A stretch of DNA of 64,000 bases from Streptomyces pristinaespiralis (GCF_001278075.1 NZ_CP011340.1:6259501-6323500), one strand, 5' to 3'; counted from the first letter of the stretch, positions 25,256 to 34,160 are shown. The notes: generated by a model from the sequence alone, not told the origin. Numbers and translations: made by a program.

Positions 25256-25906
25256 ATGTCCACGGCTCGCGCGCTGCTGTCCGACGCCCGGCTCTATCTG
25301 TGCACGGACGCCCGCAAGCGGCAGGGGGACCTGCCCGAGTTCCTCGACGCCGTGCTGTCGTCCGGCGTGGACATCGTGCAGTTGCGTGACAAGGGCATGG
25401 AGGCCGGGGAGGAGCTGGAGCACCTCCAGGTCCTCGCCGACACCTGCCGCCGGCACGGCAAGCTCCTCGCGGTGAACGACCGCGCCGACGTGGCCCACGC
25501 CATCGGCGCCGACGTGCTCCACCTGGGACAGGGCGACCTGCCGGTGCCGGCCGCCCGCGCGATCCTCGGGGACGGCGTGCTGATCGGCCGCTCGACGCAC
25601 AGCGAGTCCGAGGCGGCCGCGGCCGCCGTCGAGCCGGGCGTGGACTACTTCTGCACCGGCCCCTGCTGGCCCACTCCCACCAAGCCCGGGCGGCACGCCC
25701 CCGGCCTCGCACTGGTGCGGTACACGGCGGGGCTGGCCGGCGAGCGGCCGTGGTTCGCGATCGGCGGTATCGACGCCGCCAACCTGGACGAGGTGCTGGA
25801 CGCCGGTGCGCGCAGGGTCGTCGTCGTGCGGGCGATCACCGAGGCCGACGACCCCGCCGCGGCCGCCGCCGGCCTGGCGAAGCGGGTCAGGGAGCGGACC
25901 GCGTGA
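25256..25906 (+). CDS. thiE: Thiamine phosphate synthase ThiE
   Basis: Joins HMP pyrophosphate and thiazole phosphate to make thiamine phosphate. The 216-residue TIM barrel shows [19 protein letters not shown] (near 38-48), [27 protein letters not shown] (substrate and Mg residues), IGRSTHS, and the flexible loop [15 protein letters not shown], then [18 protein letters not shown] at the phosphate site. The ATG at 25256 follows an ACGGGGGGA Shine-Dalgarno. It complements thiO-thiS-thiG located 2.3 kb upstream on the other strand; no THI element precedes it. Confidence 0.94.
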   Translation: MSTARALLSDARLYLCTDARKRQGDLPEFLDAVLSSGVDIVQLRDKGMEAGEELEHLQVLADTCRRHGKLLAVNDRADVAHAIGADVLHLGQGDLPVPAARAILGDGVLIGRSTHSESEAAAAAVEPGVDYFCTGPCWPTPTKPGRHAPGLALVRYTAGLAGERPWFAIGGIDAANLDEVLDAGARRVVVVRAITEADDPAAAAAGLAKRVRERTA

Positions 25907-26017
25907 CGATGGCGGTGATCGTCCATCTCTGTCCAAGGGATGGACAAGACACCGGCAAATCAGACATATTTCCCTGATTCGGTTCGAGGACGCCTCCGGT
26001 CTGGCTAACCTGCCGGT

Positions 26018-26935
26018 ATGGCCCTCGGTACTGCTTCGACCAGAACGGATCGCGCACGCACGGTGCGCGACATGCTTGCGACGGGCAAGACGTCGTACTC
26101 GTTCGAGTTCTGGGCGCCCAAGACGGAAAAGGGCGAGCGGAACCTGTGGAACGCGCTGCGCAGGGTCGAGGCCGTCGCCCCGAACTTCGTCTCCGTGACC
26201 TACGGGGCCGGCGGCTCCACCCGCGCCGGCACGGTCAAGGCCACGCAGGAGATCGCCGCCGACACCACCCTCACACCGGTCGCGCACCTCACCGCGGTCA
26301 ACCACTCGATCGCCGAGCTGCGCAACATGGTCGGCCAGTACGCCGACGCGGGCATCCGCAACATCCTCGCCGTCCGCGGCGACCCGCCCGGCGACCCGAT
26401 GGGCGAGTGGGTCGAGCACCCCGAGGGCGTGCGCTACGCGGCCGACCTGGTCCGGCTCATCAAGGAGTCCGGCGACTTCTGCGTGGGCGTCGCGGCCTTC
26501 CCCGAGATGCACCCCCGCTCGACGGACTGGGACGAGGACACCCGGCACTTCGTGGACAAGTGCCGAGCCGGCGCCGACTACGCGATCACGCAGATGTTCT
26601 TCGTGCCGGAGGACTATCTGAGACTTCGTGACCGGGTCTCCGCAGCGGGTTGCGAAACCCCGATCATTCCCGAGATCATGCCCGTCACCAGCGTCAAGCA
26701 GATCGAACGCTTCGCCACTCTCAGCAACGCGCACTTCCCGGCCGAGCTGAAAGAGCGCATCCTCGCGGTCAAGGACGATCCGGCCGCTGTACGCTCCATT
26801 GGCATCGAGTTCGCGACGGAGTTCTGCGCAAGGCTGCTCGCCGAGGGTGTCCCGGGGCTGCACTTCATTACGCTCAACAACTCCACCGCGACGCTCGAAA
26901 TCTACGAGAATCTCGGACTGCACGAGCAGTCGTGA
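26018..26935 (+). CDS. metF: 5,10-methylenetetrahydrofolate reductase
   Basis: FAD-dependent reductase of 305 residues that makes 5-methyl-THF for methionine synthesis. The catalytic Glu is in [15 protein letters not shown] (near residue 30). Further family segments are [12 protein letters not shown] (near 57-68), [22 protein letters not shown] (near 118), [13 protein letters not shown] and [11 protein letters not shown]. Length is normal for bacterial MetF. ATG 26018 is the first start of the conserved frame. I found no B12 or SAM riboswitch in the 111-bp upstream gap. Confidence 0.95.
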   Translation: MALGTASTRTDRARTVRDMLATGKTSYSFEFWAPKTEKGERNLWNALRRVEAVAPNFVSVTYGAGGSTRAGTVKATQEIAADTTLTPVAHLTAVNHSIAELRNMVGQYADAGIRNILAVRGDPPGDPMGEWVEHPEGVRYAADLVRLIKESGDFCVGVAAFPEMHPRSTDWDEDTRHFVDKCRAGADYAITQMFFVPEDYLRLRDRVSAAGCETPIIPEIMPVTSVKQIERFATLSNAHFPAELKERILAVKDDPAAVRSIGIEFATEFCARLLAEGVPGLHFITLNNSTATLEIYENLGLHEQS

Positions 26936-26986
26936 CCGGTCGTACCCGCCCCGCCCCGGGGCGGCGGCCGCAGGAGAGGGGCGGAC

Positions 26987-27853
26987 ATGGGCTGGACGGT
27001 CCTCTATATCGCGTTCGGCATCGTCGCGCTGTGGCTGCTCGGTGAGGTGCTGCTGCAGTACAAGGCGCGGCTTCGCTGGCGACTGCTGGCGTTCGGCGGC
27101 TTCCTGGGCGTCGTCATAGGCGTGCTGCTGCCCTCCGTGGTGGTGATCGCCCTCGGCGCCATGGCGTTCGCGGTCGGCCAGACCTATGTGACCCTCTCCT
27201 TCCGGCGCGGCTTCTCCACCGGCTGGGCCATCGGCGGCAGCCCCGGCGTCAGCAGACGGCGCCGTTCCGGCGCGGACCGGGAAGCGACGAGGGAGCCCAC
27301 GCTCGAGGTCACCGACCTCTCCTACGACTCGGCCGAGCAGCCCTACGACACGGCCGCCCCGGCTGCGGACGGCACGGGCCCCGCCGTCTACGAGCCGCAG
27401 CCGCTGCCGGACGACACCGGTCAGTACGGCATCTACACCGAAGAGGCCTACGCCGCCCGGCCCGACGCGGAGGAGGCGAGGGCCCGCGACGAGAGCTACG
27501 CCGCACAGGGCCCGGGCTACGGCGCCTACGACGCCTACGACAGCCACGGCTACGCACAGCAGCAGCCGGCGGAAGCGGCGACCTACGCCGGCCAGTACGA
27601 CTACGGCACCGGCGGTCAGCAGTACGCCACCTACTCCGACCCCTACGTGGGCGGCCAGCAGTACAGCACCTACGACACGTACGGCGGCGGTTACGGCGAC
27701 CAGCAGTACGCCGGCTACGGGCAGCAGGAGGGCTACAGCGACACCCCGCCCGGTGGCGTGTGGGTGCCGCAGCAGCGTGAGGGCGAGCAGCAGGAGCAGC
27801 CGCCCACGTACTACGACAACGGGTACAACGACCAGCAGCAGTACCGCTACTGA
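26987..27853 (+). CDS. Two-TM membrane protein with long Tyr/Gln/Gly-rich tail
   Basis: A 288-residue protein of no recognised family. Two transmembrane helices lie at about 4-24 and 32-62 (the second long, possibly two), followed by a basic stretch (SRRRRSGADRE). The remaining about 190 residues are low complexity, first acidic and then rich in Tyr, Gln, Gly, Asp and Ala, with many QQY and YG pairs (for example GGQQYATYSDPYVGGQQY). The tail is predicted cytoplasmic by the positive-inside rule. ATG 26987 follows GGAGAGGGGC. It starts 51 bp after metF, so cotranscription is possible. Function unknown. Confidence 0.82.
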   Translation: MGWTVLYIAFGIVALWLLGEVLLQYKARLRWRLLAFGGFLGVVIGVLLPSVVVIALGAMAFAVGQTYVTLSFRRGFSTGWAIGGSPGVSRRRRSGADREATREPTLEVTDLSYDSAEQPYDTAAPAADGTGPAVYEPQPLPDDTGQYGIYTEEAYAARPDAEEARARDESYAAQGPGYGAYDAYDSHGYAQQQPAEAATYAGQYDYGTGGQQYATYSDPYVGGQQYSTYDTYGGGYGDQQYAGYGQQEGYSDTPPGGVWVPQQREGEQQEQPPTYYDNGYNDQQQYRY

Positions 27854-27889
27854 GCTGCTCCGGCCCGCCGCCGCGCCCGGCGCGGCCGC

Positions 27890-29386
27890 TCAGCGGGAGC
27901 CGCGGAAGTCCGCGCCCTCCACGATCAGCCCGGCCACCAGCGCACCGGACATGCCCGAGTGCGCCAGCCCGCCTCCCGGATGTGCCCAGCCGCCGGCGAG
28001 ATACAGCCCCTCGAGGGGGCAGGTGTTCATCGCCGGCAGGAACGCCCCGGACGACCCGGCGAGCGCGGGGGCCGGGACCGCGGCCGAAGCCGTGTCGTGG
28101 CGGGTGTCCTCCGGAGTGCGCACCACGCGCCACAGGATCCGCTCACGCAGCCCGGGGACAGCGGCCTCCGCCGCCGCGACCATCCTGTCGGCGGCCTCTT
28201 CCGCGATCCGGGCCCACGTCTGCCCGCCGGCCGGCTCTGCCGGCACCGTGGCCGTCAGCGTGATGGTCTCGTGGTCGTCGTCGGGCCGCAGCAGCGGGTC
28301 GTCGGGCCGCATCACGACCACGGTGGGCCGCGGGCCGGTCCGCCCGGAACTCACCGCGTCCCACTCCGCGGCCGGGTCCGGAGCGTGCACCACGGTGCGG
28401 TGCACGGTGCCCGCCGGGCGGGCGCCGCGCAGCGCGAGGTGGACCGTCAGCCGGCCGGTGCCGGTCCGTAGCCGCCCGTCCGGTCGCTCACCGGGACCGG
28501 CCCACGTCACGACGCGGTTCTCGAACAGCGACGGCACCGGGGCCCCGGAGACCACCATGTCCGCCTCCACCGGCCCGCCCCGGTCCAGTTCCAGGCCGGC
28601 GGCACGGCCGTCCTTCTCCAGCACGCCCGTCACGGCGGCACCGAAGACGAACTCCACCTTCCGGGCCAGGCAGCGCTCGTACACCGCGTCGGCCAGGGCG
28701 CGCAGGCCGCCCTTCACGTACCAGGAGCCGAAGGTCTGCTCCATGTACGGCAGCACCGCGGCGGACGGGGGAGCGCTGCGGGGGTCGAGGCCGTACGCCA
28801 CGGCGTGGCTGTCGAGCAGTGCGGCGAGGCGCGGGTCGCGCAGCTCGCGCGTGCCGATTTCGGCGAGGGTGCGGGCGGGCCGCCGCAACAGGCCCTGCCG
28901 CAACGCCGGGTAGGGGTCCTTCGACAGGAAGGCGGTGTCCGCGGGCAGCGGCTCCTCCAGCAGCGGACGGCGTGAGCGCTCCCAGGCGTCCCGGGCGCGG
29001 CCCAGGAACTCGCCCCAGCGTTCGCCGGAACCCGGCCCGAGCGCCGCTTCCAGCGCGGCGAGGGTGCCGGCCCTCGACGCGTTGGGGAGGCTGACGTCCG
29101 TGCCGTCGGCGAAGACGTGCCGGCTCGCCGGATCCACCTGCGTCAGCTCGACGCACTTCTCCAGCGGCTCCTTGCCGGTCTTGACGAACAGGTCCCGCCA
29201 GACCGCCGGGAGATGCAGCAGACCGGGCCCGGTGTCGAAGGCGAAGCCGTCCCGCTCGAAGCGGCCCACCGAGCCGCCGTGGGTCTCGAGACGCTCGTAC
29301 ACCGTCACCCGGTGGCCTGCCACGGCCAGCCGGGCGGCAGCCGCCATGGCGCCCATCCCGGCGCCGATCACCGCAATCCGTGCCAT
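27890..29386 (-). CDS. CrtI-like FAD-dependent oxidoreductase
   Basis: A 498-residue member of the phytoene desaturase / carotenoid isomerase-like flavoproteins. The N-terminal FAD motif ARIAVIGAGMGAMAAAARLAVAGHRVTVYE (2-31) is followed by GGSVGRFERDGFAFDTGP, the usual CrtI second motif. Late in the protein, NTCPLEGLYLAGGWAHPGGGLAHSGMSGALVAG is the C-terminal FAD site. There are no carotenoid genes nearby, so the substrate is open. Start ATG 29386 begins the dinucleotide-binding strand. No Shine-Dalgarno is seen; TAGAGT lies just upstream, so the transcript may be leaderless. Confidence 0.85.
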   Translation of the reverse strand: MARIAVIGAGMGAMAAAARLAVAGHRVTVYERLETHGGSVGRFERDGFAFDTGPGLLHLPAVWRDLFVKTGKEPLEKCVELTQVDPASRHVFADGTDVSLPNASRAGTLAALEAALGPGSGERWGEFLGRARDAWERSRRPLLEEPLPADTAFLSKDPYPALRQGLLRRPARTLAEIGTRELRDPRLAALLDSHAVAYGLDPRSAPPSAAVLPYMEQTFGSWYVKGGLRALADAVYERCLARKVEFVFGAAVTGVLEKDGRAAGLELDRGGPVEADMVVSGAPVPSLFENRVVTWAGPGERPDGRLRTGTGRLTVHLALRGARPAGTVHRTVVHAPDPAAEWDAVSSGRTGPRPTVVVMRPDDPLLRPDDDHETITLTATVPAEPAGGQTWARIAEEAADRMVAAAEAAVPGLRERILWRVVRTPEDTRHDTASAAVPAPALAGSSGAFLPAMNTCPLEGLYLAGGWAHPGGGLAHSGMSGALVAGLIVEGADFRGSR

Positions 29387-29458
29387 GAGCGCGACTCTAT
29401 TACCCGCGGCCACCGCTCCCCGTGGCCGGGTGCGCGCGCGGCCCGGCGGCCTCCCGGC

Positions 29459-30082
29459 TCACCAGTCCGGCGGTCGGTGGAGGCCCACCGCGACGCCCGT
29501 GCGTCTCTCCTCCCGGCGCTGCGCCCTGCGCCGGATGAACCGCCGGATCCTCGAGGCGAGGAACAGCACCGTGACGATGCCCAGCACGAGGAGCGTGCCG
29601 GCGATGGCGGCGGCGGCCCACGGGTTGAAGACGGCGAAGGAGATGATGCCGGCGACCCCGAGGTCCTCCGCGACGCTCACGGCGATGTTGCTGAAGGGCT
29701 CGGGCGAGGTGTTGACCGCCATCCGGGTCCCCGCCTTGACCAGGTGGCTGATCAGCGCCGTCGAGCCGCCCACGGCCCCCGCCGCGAGCTCCGGCAGCGA
29801 ACCGCTCTCACCCGCCAGCAGCGCCGCGACCACGGCGCCGGCGACGGGCCGGATCACGGTGTGGACCGAGTCCCATACCGAGTCGACGTACGGAACCTTG
29901 TCCGCCACCGCCTCGCACAGGAAGAGCACCCCGGCGGCGATCAGGACGTCGGGGCGCTGAAGCGCCTGGGGCACCTGGTCGGAGACGCCGGTCGCGCCGA
30001 GCACGCCGAACACGAGGACCACCGCGTAGGCGTTGATCCCGCTGGCCCAGCCGCTGGTGAAGACGAGAGGGAGTACGGACAC
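29459..30082 (-). CDS. DUF4126 membrane protein
   Basis: A 207-residue integral membrane protein of the DUF4126 family, function unknown. Starting at GTG 30082 it reads VSVLPLVFTSGWASGINAYAVVLVFG, and the family sequences I recall begin this way. GTG 30100, six residues upstream, is an alternative. About five hydrophobic helices span 5-165, with conserved IPYVDSVWDSVHT-like (KVPYVDSVWDSVHTVIRPVAG) and STALISHLVKAGTRMAVNTSPEP segments. The C-terminus is strongly basic (RIRRFIRRRAQRREERR). Confidence 0.85.
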   Translation of the reverse strand: MSVLPLVFTSGWASGINAYAVVLVFGVLGATGVSDQVPQALQRPDVLIAAGVLFLCEAVADKVPYVDSVWDSVHTVIRPVAGAVVAALLAGESGSLPELAAGAVGGSTALISHLVKAGTRMAVNTSPEPFSNIAVSVAEDLGVAGIISFAVFNPWAAAAIAGTLLVLGIVTVLFLASRIRRFIRRRAQRREERRTGVAVGLHRPPDW

Positions 30083-30509
30083 GGACGCGATCGTAACCAC
30101 CCCGGCGCGGCCGCGGGTGGGGTTGAGCACGGAGTGCTGAGTATCCGTACCTACGCGCCGAGATGAGTATCCGCGCGGATGGGGCCGGGCCCGCCCGGAC
30201 GGAAGAGTGGGGACCACGGAAGGGGCGCGGCACCGGCACCGACGACACGGGGCGGCGGAGCGGTGCGGCTCCCCTGACGGAACGGGGGTTGCAGGACGGA
30301 GGGCCCACGACCACGGGGGACAACGGGGGTCGGGCTCTCCGGACCACGGGGGTGGCGGGGGAGCGGGGAACGCAGACGCCGGGCGGCTGGAAAACCAGCC
30401 GCCCGGCGTTTCGTGTCCGCGCTCCGGTGCCGGAGCCGAAGCCGGCCGGGGCGTCCGGGCGCGGCCTCCATGAGGCCCGTTCGCGGCGCCTGTCGCGGCA
30501 GAGCCGGGC
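30083..30509. other. Intergenic region with direct repeat and terminator
   Basis: This 427-bp gap between DUF4126 and tetR (both minus strand) holds a direct repeat TGAGTATCCG (30138-30147 and 30164-30173), the palindrome ATCCGCGCGGAT (30169-30180), G-run-rich sequence at about 30290-30370 and a strong hairpin at 30377-30408. The repeat lies where the DUF4126 promoter should be. No protein-coding frame with convincing codon use or a ribosome-binding site was seen. Confidence 0.6.
30377..30408. terminator. 14-bp terminator hairpin, loop AAAA
   Basis: Perfect stem CGCCGGGCGGCTGG (30377-30390) with 30395-30408 and loop AAAA. On the plus strand it is followed by TTTCG. It is about 100 bp beyond the tetR stop (minus strand) and may end that operon, or end an unannotated plus-strand transcript. 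Confidence 0.8.
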
Positions 30510-31121
30510 TCAGTCGCGGCGGCCGCTCACCCGGCCGTGCAGCAGCAGCGACAGTGCCCCGTGGACGTCGTCGAGGGACCGCTCCCGCTGGAAGGCCTGC
30601 CAGTCCAGTGCCGCCACCAGCACCATGCCGACCAACGCGGCGGCGGTGAGCGGAATGTCGACCTCCTCGCTCAGCTCGCCCGCTTCCACGCCCTCGCGCA
30701 GCACGGTCTCCACAACGGCCACCGCCTGCTGCCGCACGACCAGGAGGGTGGACTGCCAGGCCCGGTTGGTGCGCCACAGCTCCGCGACGTACAGCTGGGT
30801 GAAGGCCGGATAGCGGTCGATGAACACCAGACCGGCCCGGATCATGGCGTCCAGCGCCTCGACCTTGGTGCCGCCGCGCTCGGCCGTACGGTCCGCGGCC
30901 TCCTGGAGCGAAGCCGTGAGGAGGCCGACGCCGAAGCGCAGCAGCTCCTCGAAGAGTTCGGTCTTGCTCTTGAAGTTGTAGTAGACCGTGCCCTTGGCGA
31001 CCCCGGCACGCTCGGCGATCTCGTCGACCGTGGTGGCCGAGAAGCCCTGCTCCGCGATGAGCGTCACGGCTGCCTCGTAGAGCTTCGCGCGCGTCGCCCG
31101 GCGTCTGCTGCTGCTGTCCAT
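30510..31121 (-). CDS. TetR-family transcriptional regulator
   Basis: A 203-residue repressor. The N-terminal helix-turn-helix is clear: RATRAKLYEAAVTLIAEQGFSATTVDEIAERAGVAKGTVYYNFKSKTELFEELL (8-61). The C-terminal ligand domain is variable. ATG 31121. It starts 29 bp after the YhgE-like gene stop and is the last gene of a three-gene operon (ATPase, permease, regulator). The palindrome ACTGACCAGTCAGT at 34161-34174 upstream of the first gene is a likely autoregulatory operator. The inducer is unknown. Confidence 0.93.
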   Translation of the reverse strand: MDSSSRRRATRAKLYEAAVTLIAEQGFSATTVDEIAERAGVAKGTVYYNFKSKTELFEELLRFGVGLLTASLQEAADRTAERGGTKVEALDAMIRAGLVFIDRYPAFTQLYVAELWRTNRAWQSTLLVVRQQAVAVVETVLREGVEAGELSEEVDIPLTAAALVGMVLVAALDWQAFQRERSLDDVHGALSLLLHGRVSGRRD

Positions 31122-31150
31122 GACCTCGATTCTCACAGGTCCGGGCGCGG

Positions 31151-33238
31151 TCACAGACTCAGCTCCGGGTGAAGCCGGTCCAGTGTCCAGACCTGCTTGC
31201 GCCTGGCCGAGAGGGCGGTCAGGGCCAGCGCACCGGCCGAAAAGGCCAGCAGCACGGCGCACGCCTGCCACACCGGACCGAGTCCGCCGCCCGTGATGAG
31301 CCTGCGCAGGGCCTCGACGACGTAGGTCATCGGCAGGAACGGGTGGATCGCGTTGAAGAAGCCGGGACTCGTCTGGACGGGGTAGGTGCCGCCCGCGGAC
31401 GTGAGCTGGAGCATCAGGGCCGCGAGGACCAGGATCCGGCCGGCGGCGCCGAAGCGGGCGTTGAGCCACTGGATGATCGCCGCGAAGCAGCAGGTGACCA
31501 GGGCGAGGAAGGCCACGGTGCCGGCCGCGTGGGCCGTCTTCAGCCCGAGGCCCCAGTGCAGGACGGACATCAGCGCCGCGACCTGGAGCAGGCCGATCGC
31601 CGCCACGGGGAGCAGACCCGCGAGGGCGATCCGCCAGGCGGACGCCCCGGTGGACAGGGCCCGGCGGTTGAGCGGCTGAATGATCATGTAGGCGACCATC
31701 GCGCCGACCCAGAGGGAGAGCGGGATGAAGTACGGGGCGAATCCGGTGCCGTAATTGGGCGCCGAGTGCAGGGACTTGCCGGCCAGCCGGACCGGGTCGG
31801 CCATCACCTCGGTGCGGCGGTCACGGTCCTTCTTGTCGTAGTCCGGGATCTTGTGGACGCCGTCGTTCAGCCCGACCGCCAGCTCCGCGGACCCGTCGGC
31901 GAGGCGGAACAGCCCGCCGTCCAGCTCGCCGGCGCCCTTCTTGAGCTTGCCGACACCCGAGTCGAGGTCGGTGGACCCCTTCTTGGCGGTGGTGAGACCG
32001 GTGTGCAGCCGGTCCGCGCCCTTGGCGACCTTGTGGGCGGCCGTGTTGAGCTCGTTGATCTTGCCGACCGCGTACTCCAGGTTCTCGTCCAGCTTCGGAG
32101 CGCCCCGGGCCAGGTCGTCGGCCTTCTTCTCGAGGTCGACGAGGTGCTTCTTCAGCGACGTGAGGTCACCGTCGCTGTTGCTGATCAGCACATTGAGGTC
32201 GTCGGCGATCTTGGCGACGTCCGCCGCGGTGTCCTTGGCGCGCTCGAGCTCGGGGCACGCCTTCGGGTCGGGGAGCAGAGCCTGCTCGCACTGCGTCCGG
32301 TGGATCTCGCCCAGCGCGTCGGCGGCCTTGTGCGCGCGGAGCGCGGCGCCGGGGGCGCGCTCGGTCAGCAGGCCGAGATTGCGCTGCACGGCCCGGGAGG
32401 AGTCGGCCACCAGCCGGGCGGTGTCACCGATCGACTTCCCGTTGTCCTTCAGGTACGGACGGGCCTTGTCGGCGTAGCCGTTGACCTTGTCGGCGAGCAC
32501 CTGTGTGCCGTCCGCGACCTGCCGGGAACCGTTCTCCAGCTCGCCGGCGCCCTTGTGGAGCTTCGTGATGCCTCCGGCGAGCTTGCCGCTGCCGTCCTTG
32601 GCGTCCTTCAGACCGTCCGCGAGGTCCTCGGAACCCTTCTTGGCCTTCCCGACCCCGCTCTTGAGCTTGTCGGCACCCTTCGCCGCCTTCTCCGTCGCCT
32701 CGTGGATGTCGGAGAAGGAGATGAAGATGCGGTCGAGGAACGACCGGGAGGCGTCGGTCGACGCGGCGGTGCGCACCTCGGAGAAGACCGTGCGGGAGAT
32801 CTGCCCGACGATGTAGTTGTTCGCGTCGTTCGTGCGGACCTGGAGTGCGCCGGTCTCTGGGGAGTCGCCCGAACTGGAGGCGATGCGCCGGCTGAAGTCC
32901 TCCGGCATGGTCAGCGAGAGGTAGTACGTGCCGTCCTCGACACCCCGGCGGGCCTCCGCGTCGTCGACCTCGTGCCAGTCGAAGACGTCGCTGTCGAGCA
33001 GGCCCTTGGTGATCTCGTCACCGGCGGCGATCCGCTTGCCGGACGCGGTGGCGCCCTTGTCGTCGTTGACGAGGGCGACGGGGATCCTGTCGAGCCTGCC
33101 GTACGGGTCCCAGAAGGACCACAGGTACAGGGCGCCGTAGAGCAGCGGCAGCAGCATGACCGCGACGATCGCGGCGGCCGGCAGCTTCCCCCGCCCGAAG
33201 CGCTTCAGCTCAAGCGCGGCCAGTTTCGGCGATCGCAT
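31151..33238 (-). CDS. YhgE/Pip-type ABC-2 membrane protein
   Basis: A 695-residue membrane protein of the YhgE/Pip family, related to ABC-2 permeases and ESX-associated exporters. One N-terminal transmembrane helix (about 22-42, AAIVAVMLLPLLYGALYLWSFWDPYGRL) precedes an about 450-residue extracellular region. That region opens with the family signature IPVALVNDDKGA and contains long Ala/Lys/Asp-rich helical repeats (LKSGVGKAKKGSEDLADGL type). About five or six helices form the C-terminus (about 500-680). ATG 33238 has GGAGGGGAAGG upstream and overlaps the ATPase stop by 29 bp. Probably an export or envelope function; cargo unknown. Confidence 0.9.
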   Translation of the reverse strand: MRSPKLAALELKRFGRGKLPAAAIVAVMLLPLLYGALYLWSFWDPYGRLDRIPVALVNDDKGATASGKRIAAGDEITKGLLDSDVFDWHEVDDAEARRGVEDGTYYLSLTMPEDFSRRIASSSGDSPETGALQVRTNDANNYIVGQISRTVFSEVRTAASTDASRSFLDRIFISFSDIHEATEKAAKGADKLKSGVGKAKKGSEDLADGLKDAKDGSGKLAGGITKLHKGAGELENGSRQVADGTQVLADKVNGYADKARPYLKDNGKSIGDTARLVADSSRAVQRNLGLLTERAPGAALRAHKAADALGEIHRTQCEQALLPDPKACPELERAKDTAADVAKIADDLNVLISNSDGDLTSLKKHLVDLEKKADDLARGAPKLDENLEYAVGKINELNTAAHKVAKGADRLHTGLTTAKKGSTDLDSGVGKLKKGAGELDGGLFRLADGSAELAVGLNDGVHKIPDYDKKDRDRRTEVMADPVRLAGKSLHSAPNYGTGFAPYFIPLSLWVGAMVAYMIIQPLNRRALSTGASAWRIALAGLLPVAAIGLLQVAALMSVLHWGLGLKTAHAAGTVAFLALVTCCFAAIIQWLNARFGAAGRILVLAALMLQLTSAGGTYPVQTSPGFFNAIHPFLPMTYVVEALRRLITGGGLGPVWQACAVLLAFSAGALALTALSARRKQVWTLDRLHPELSL

Positions 33239-34136
33239 CGGCCTTCCCCTCCTCGGCGGTGTCCTCGTCGTTGTGCTTGGCGGTGGCGGTGGCGGCGTCC
33301 TGGTCGGCGTCCGGGCCGGCGTCGGCGTCGTGGTCGTGGCCGGTGTCCTGGCCGGTGTCTTCGGCGGTCCCCTCACCGGTGGTCGCGAGGAGGCCGTCGT
33401 CGCTGTCCGAGCCGGTGGCGGTGGCCCGGGTCCGTACGACGACGGCGTCTTCCGGCGCCTCGGCGCACACCGCGAGCACGGTCGTCCCGCTGTCCGCGAC
33501 CGAGCGCAACAGCCCCCAGGCGGCGGTCCGTTCCGTGTCGGAGAGCTTGAGTCCCACGTCGTCGACGGCGAGCAGCCGGGGGCGGCCGATCAGCGCGAGA
33601 GCCACGGAGAGCCGCAGCTCCTCGAGCCGCTCGAGGTCGCGCACGGCCGTGCGTTCCCTCTTGGGCAGCGTCGCGAGATCGAGCCCTGCGGCTGCCAGTG
33701 CCTTCTCGACGCGTTCGGCGGCAGCGGCCGCCCGCTCCGCACGCGGCCGGAACAGTGCGCGGAGGGAACCGTCGAAACGTCGCTGCAGCAGGGCCCGTTC
33801 GCGCAGGTGCTCCGCGACGGTGAGCGCCGGGTCGAGATCGCTGACCCCCGGCACCGGGCCGAGCGCGCTGATCCGGCGCACCGCGGCCATCTTGCGCGGC
33901 AGTTGGAGACCGGCGACCTCCGCACGGCCTTCCGTGGGGCGCATGCGTCCGGTGAGCGCGAGCAGCAGGCAGGTACGTCCGGAGCCCGACGGGCCCTCGA
34001 TCGCGACGAGCGCGCCCGGCTCCGCGTCGACGGTGACCGAGCGGAAGGCCCAGCCGCGCGGGCCCTTCAGCCCGAAATCCTCGACGCTCATGGCCGCACC
34101 CTGCGGGCCGTCCACCTGCCCCACCCCGATTTCCAT
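33210..34136 (-). CDS. ABC-transporter-like ATPase with degenerate catalytic motifs
   Basis: A 308-residue protein with the ABC ATPase fold, encoded with the YhgE-type permease. The Walker A segment is GPSGSGRTCLL (48-58) with Arg54 in place of the essential Lys. The LSGGQ signature position reads LERLEELRLS (168-177), and Walker B is LLAVDDVGLKL with Asp193 where Glu is expected. Residues from about 235 form a disordered tail rich in Asp, Thr, Ala and Gly. It may bind nucleotide weakly or act structurally. ATG 34136 has GAAGGGA 6 nt upstream; ATG 34091 is an alternative. A TetR operator lies just upstream. Confidence 0.83.
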   Translation of the reverse strand: MEIGVGQVDGPQGAAMSVEDFGLKGPRGWAFRSVTVDAEPGALVAIEGPSGSGRTCLLLALTGRMRPTEGRAEVAGLQLPRKMAAVRRISALGPVPGVSDLDPALTVAEHLRERALLQRRFDGSLRALFRPRAERAAAAAERVEKALAAAGLDLATLPKRERTAVRDLERLEELRLSVALALIGRPRLLAVDDVGLKLSDTERTAAWGLLRSVADSGTTVLAVCAEAPEDAVVVRTRATATGSDSDDGLLATTGEGTAEDTGQDTGHDHDADAGPDADQDAATATAKHNDEDTAEEGKADAIAETGRA

Positions 34137-34160
34137 CCCGGTCCCTTCGCCAGTTTTTAG

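Noticed and set aside
24416..27547. About 1040-codon minus-strand frame across the flavoprotein, thiE and metF genes
   Set aside because: It runs antisense through four recognised genes and an intergenic hairpin, and has no motif.
30290..30410. Possible 6C RNA because of repeated C-runs on the minus strand
   Set aside because: The characteristic paired C-rich loops and flanking consensus of 6C RNA are not present.
31169..33550. About 790-codon plus-strand frame opposite the YhgE-like gene
   Set aside because: The minus strand has clear membrane helices, a ribosome-binding site and operon context; the plus-strand product is repetitive Val/Gly/Arg sequence.
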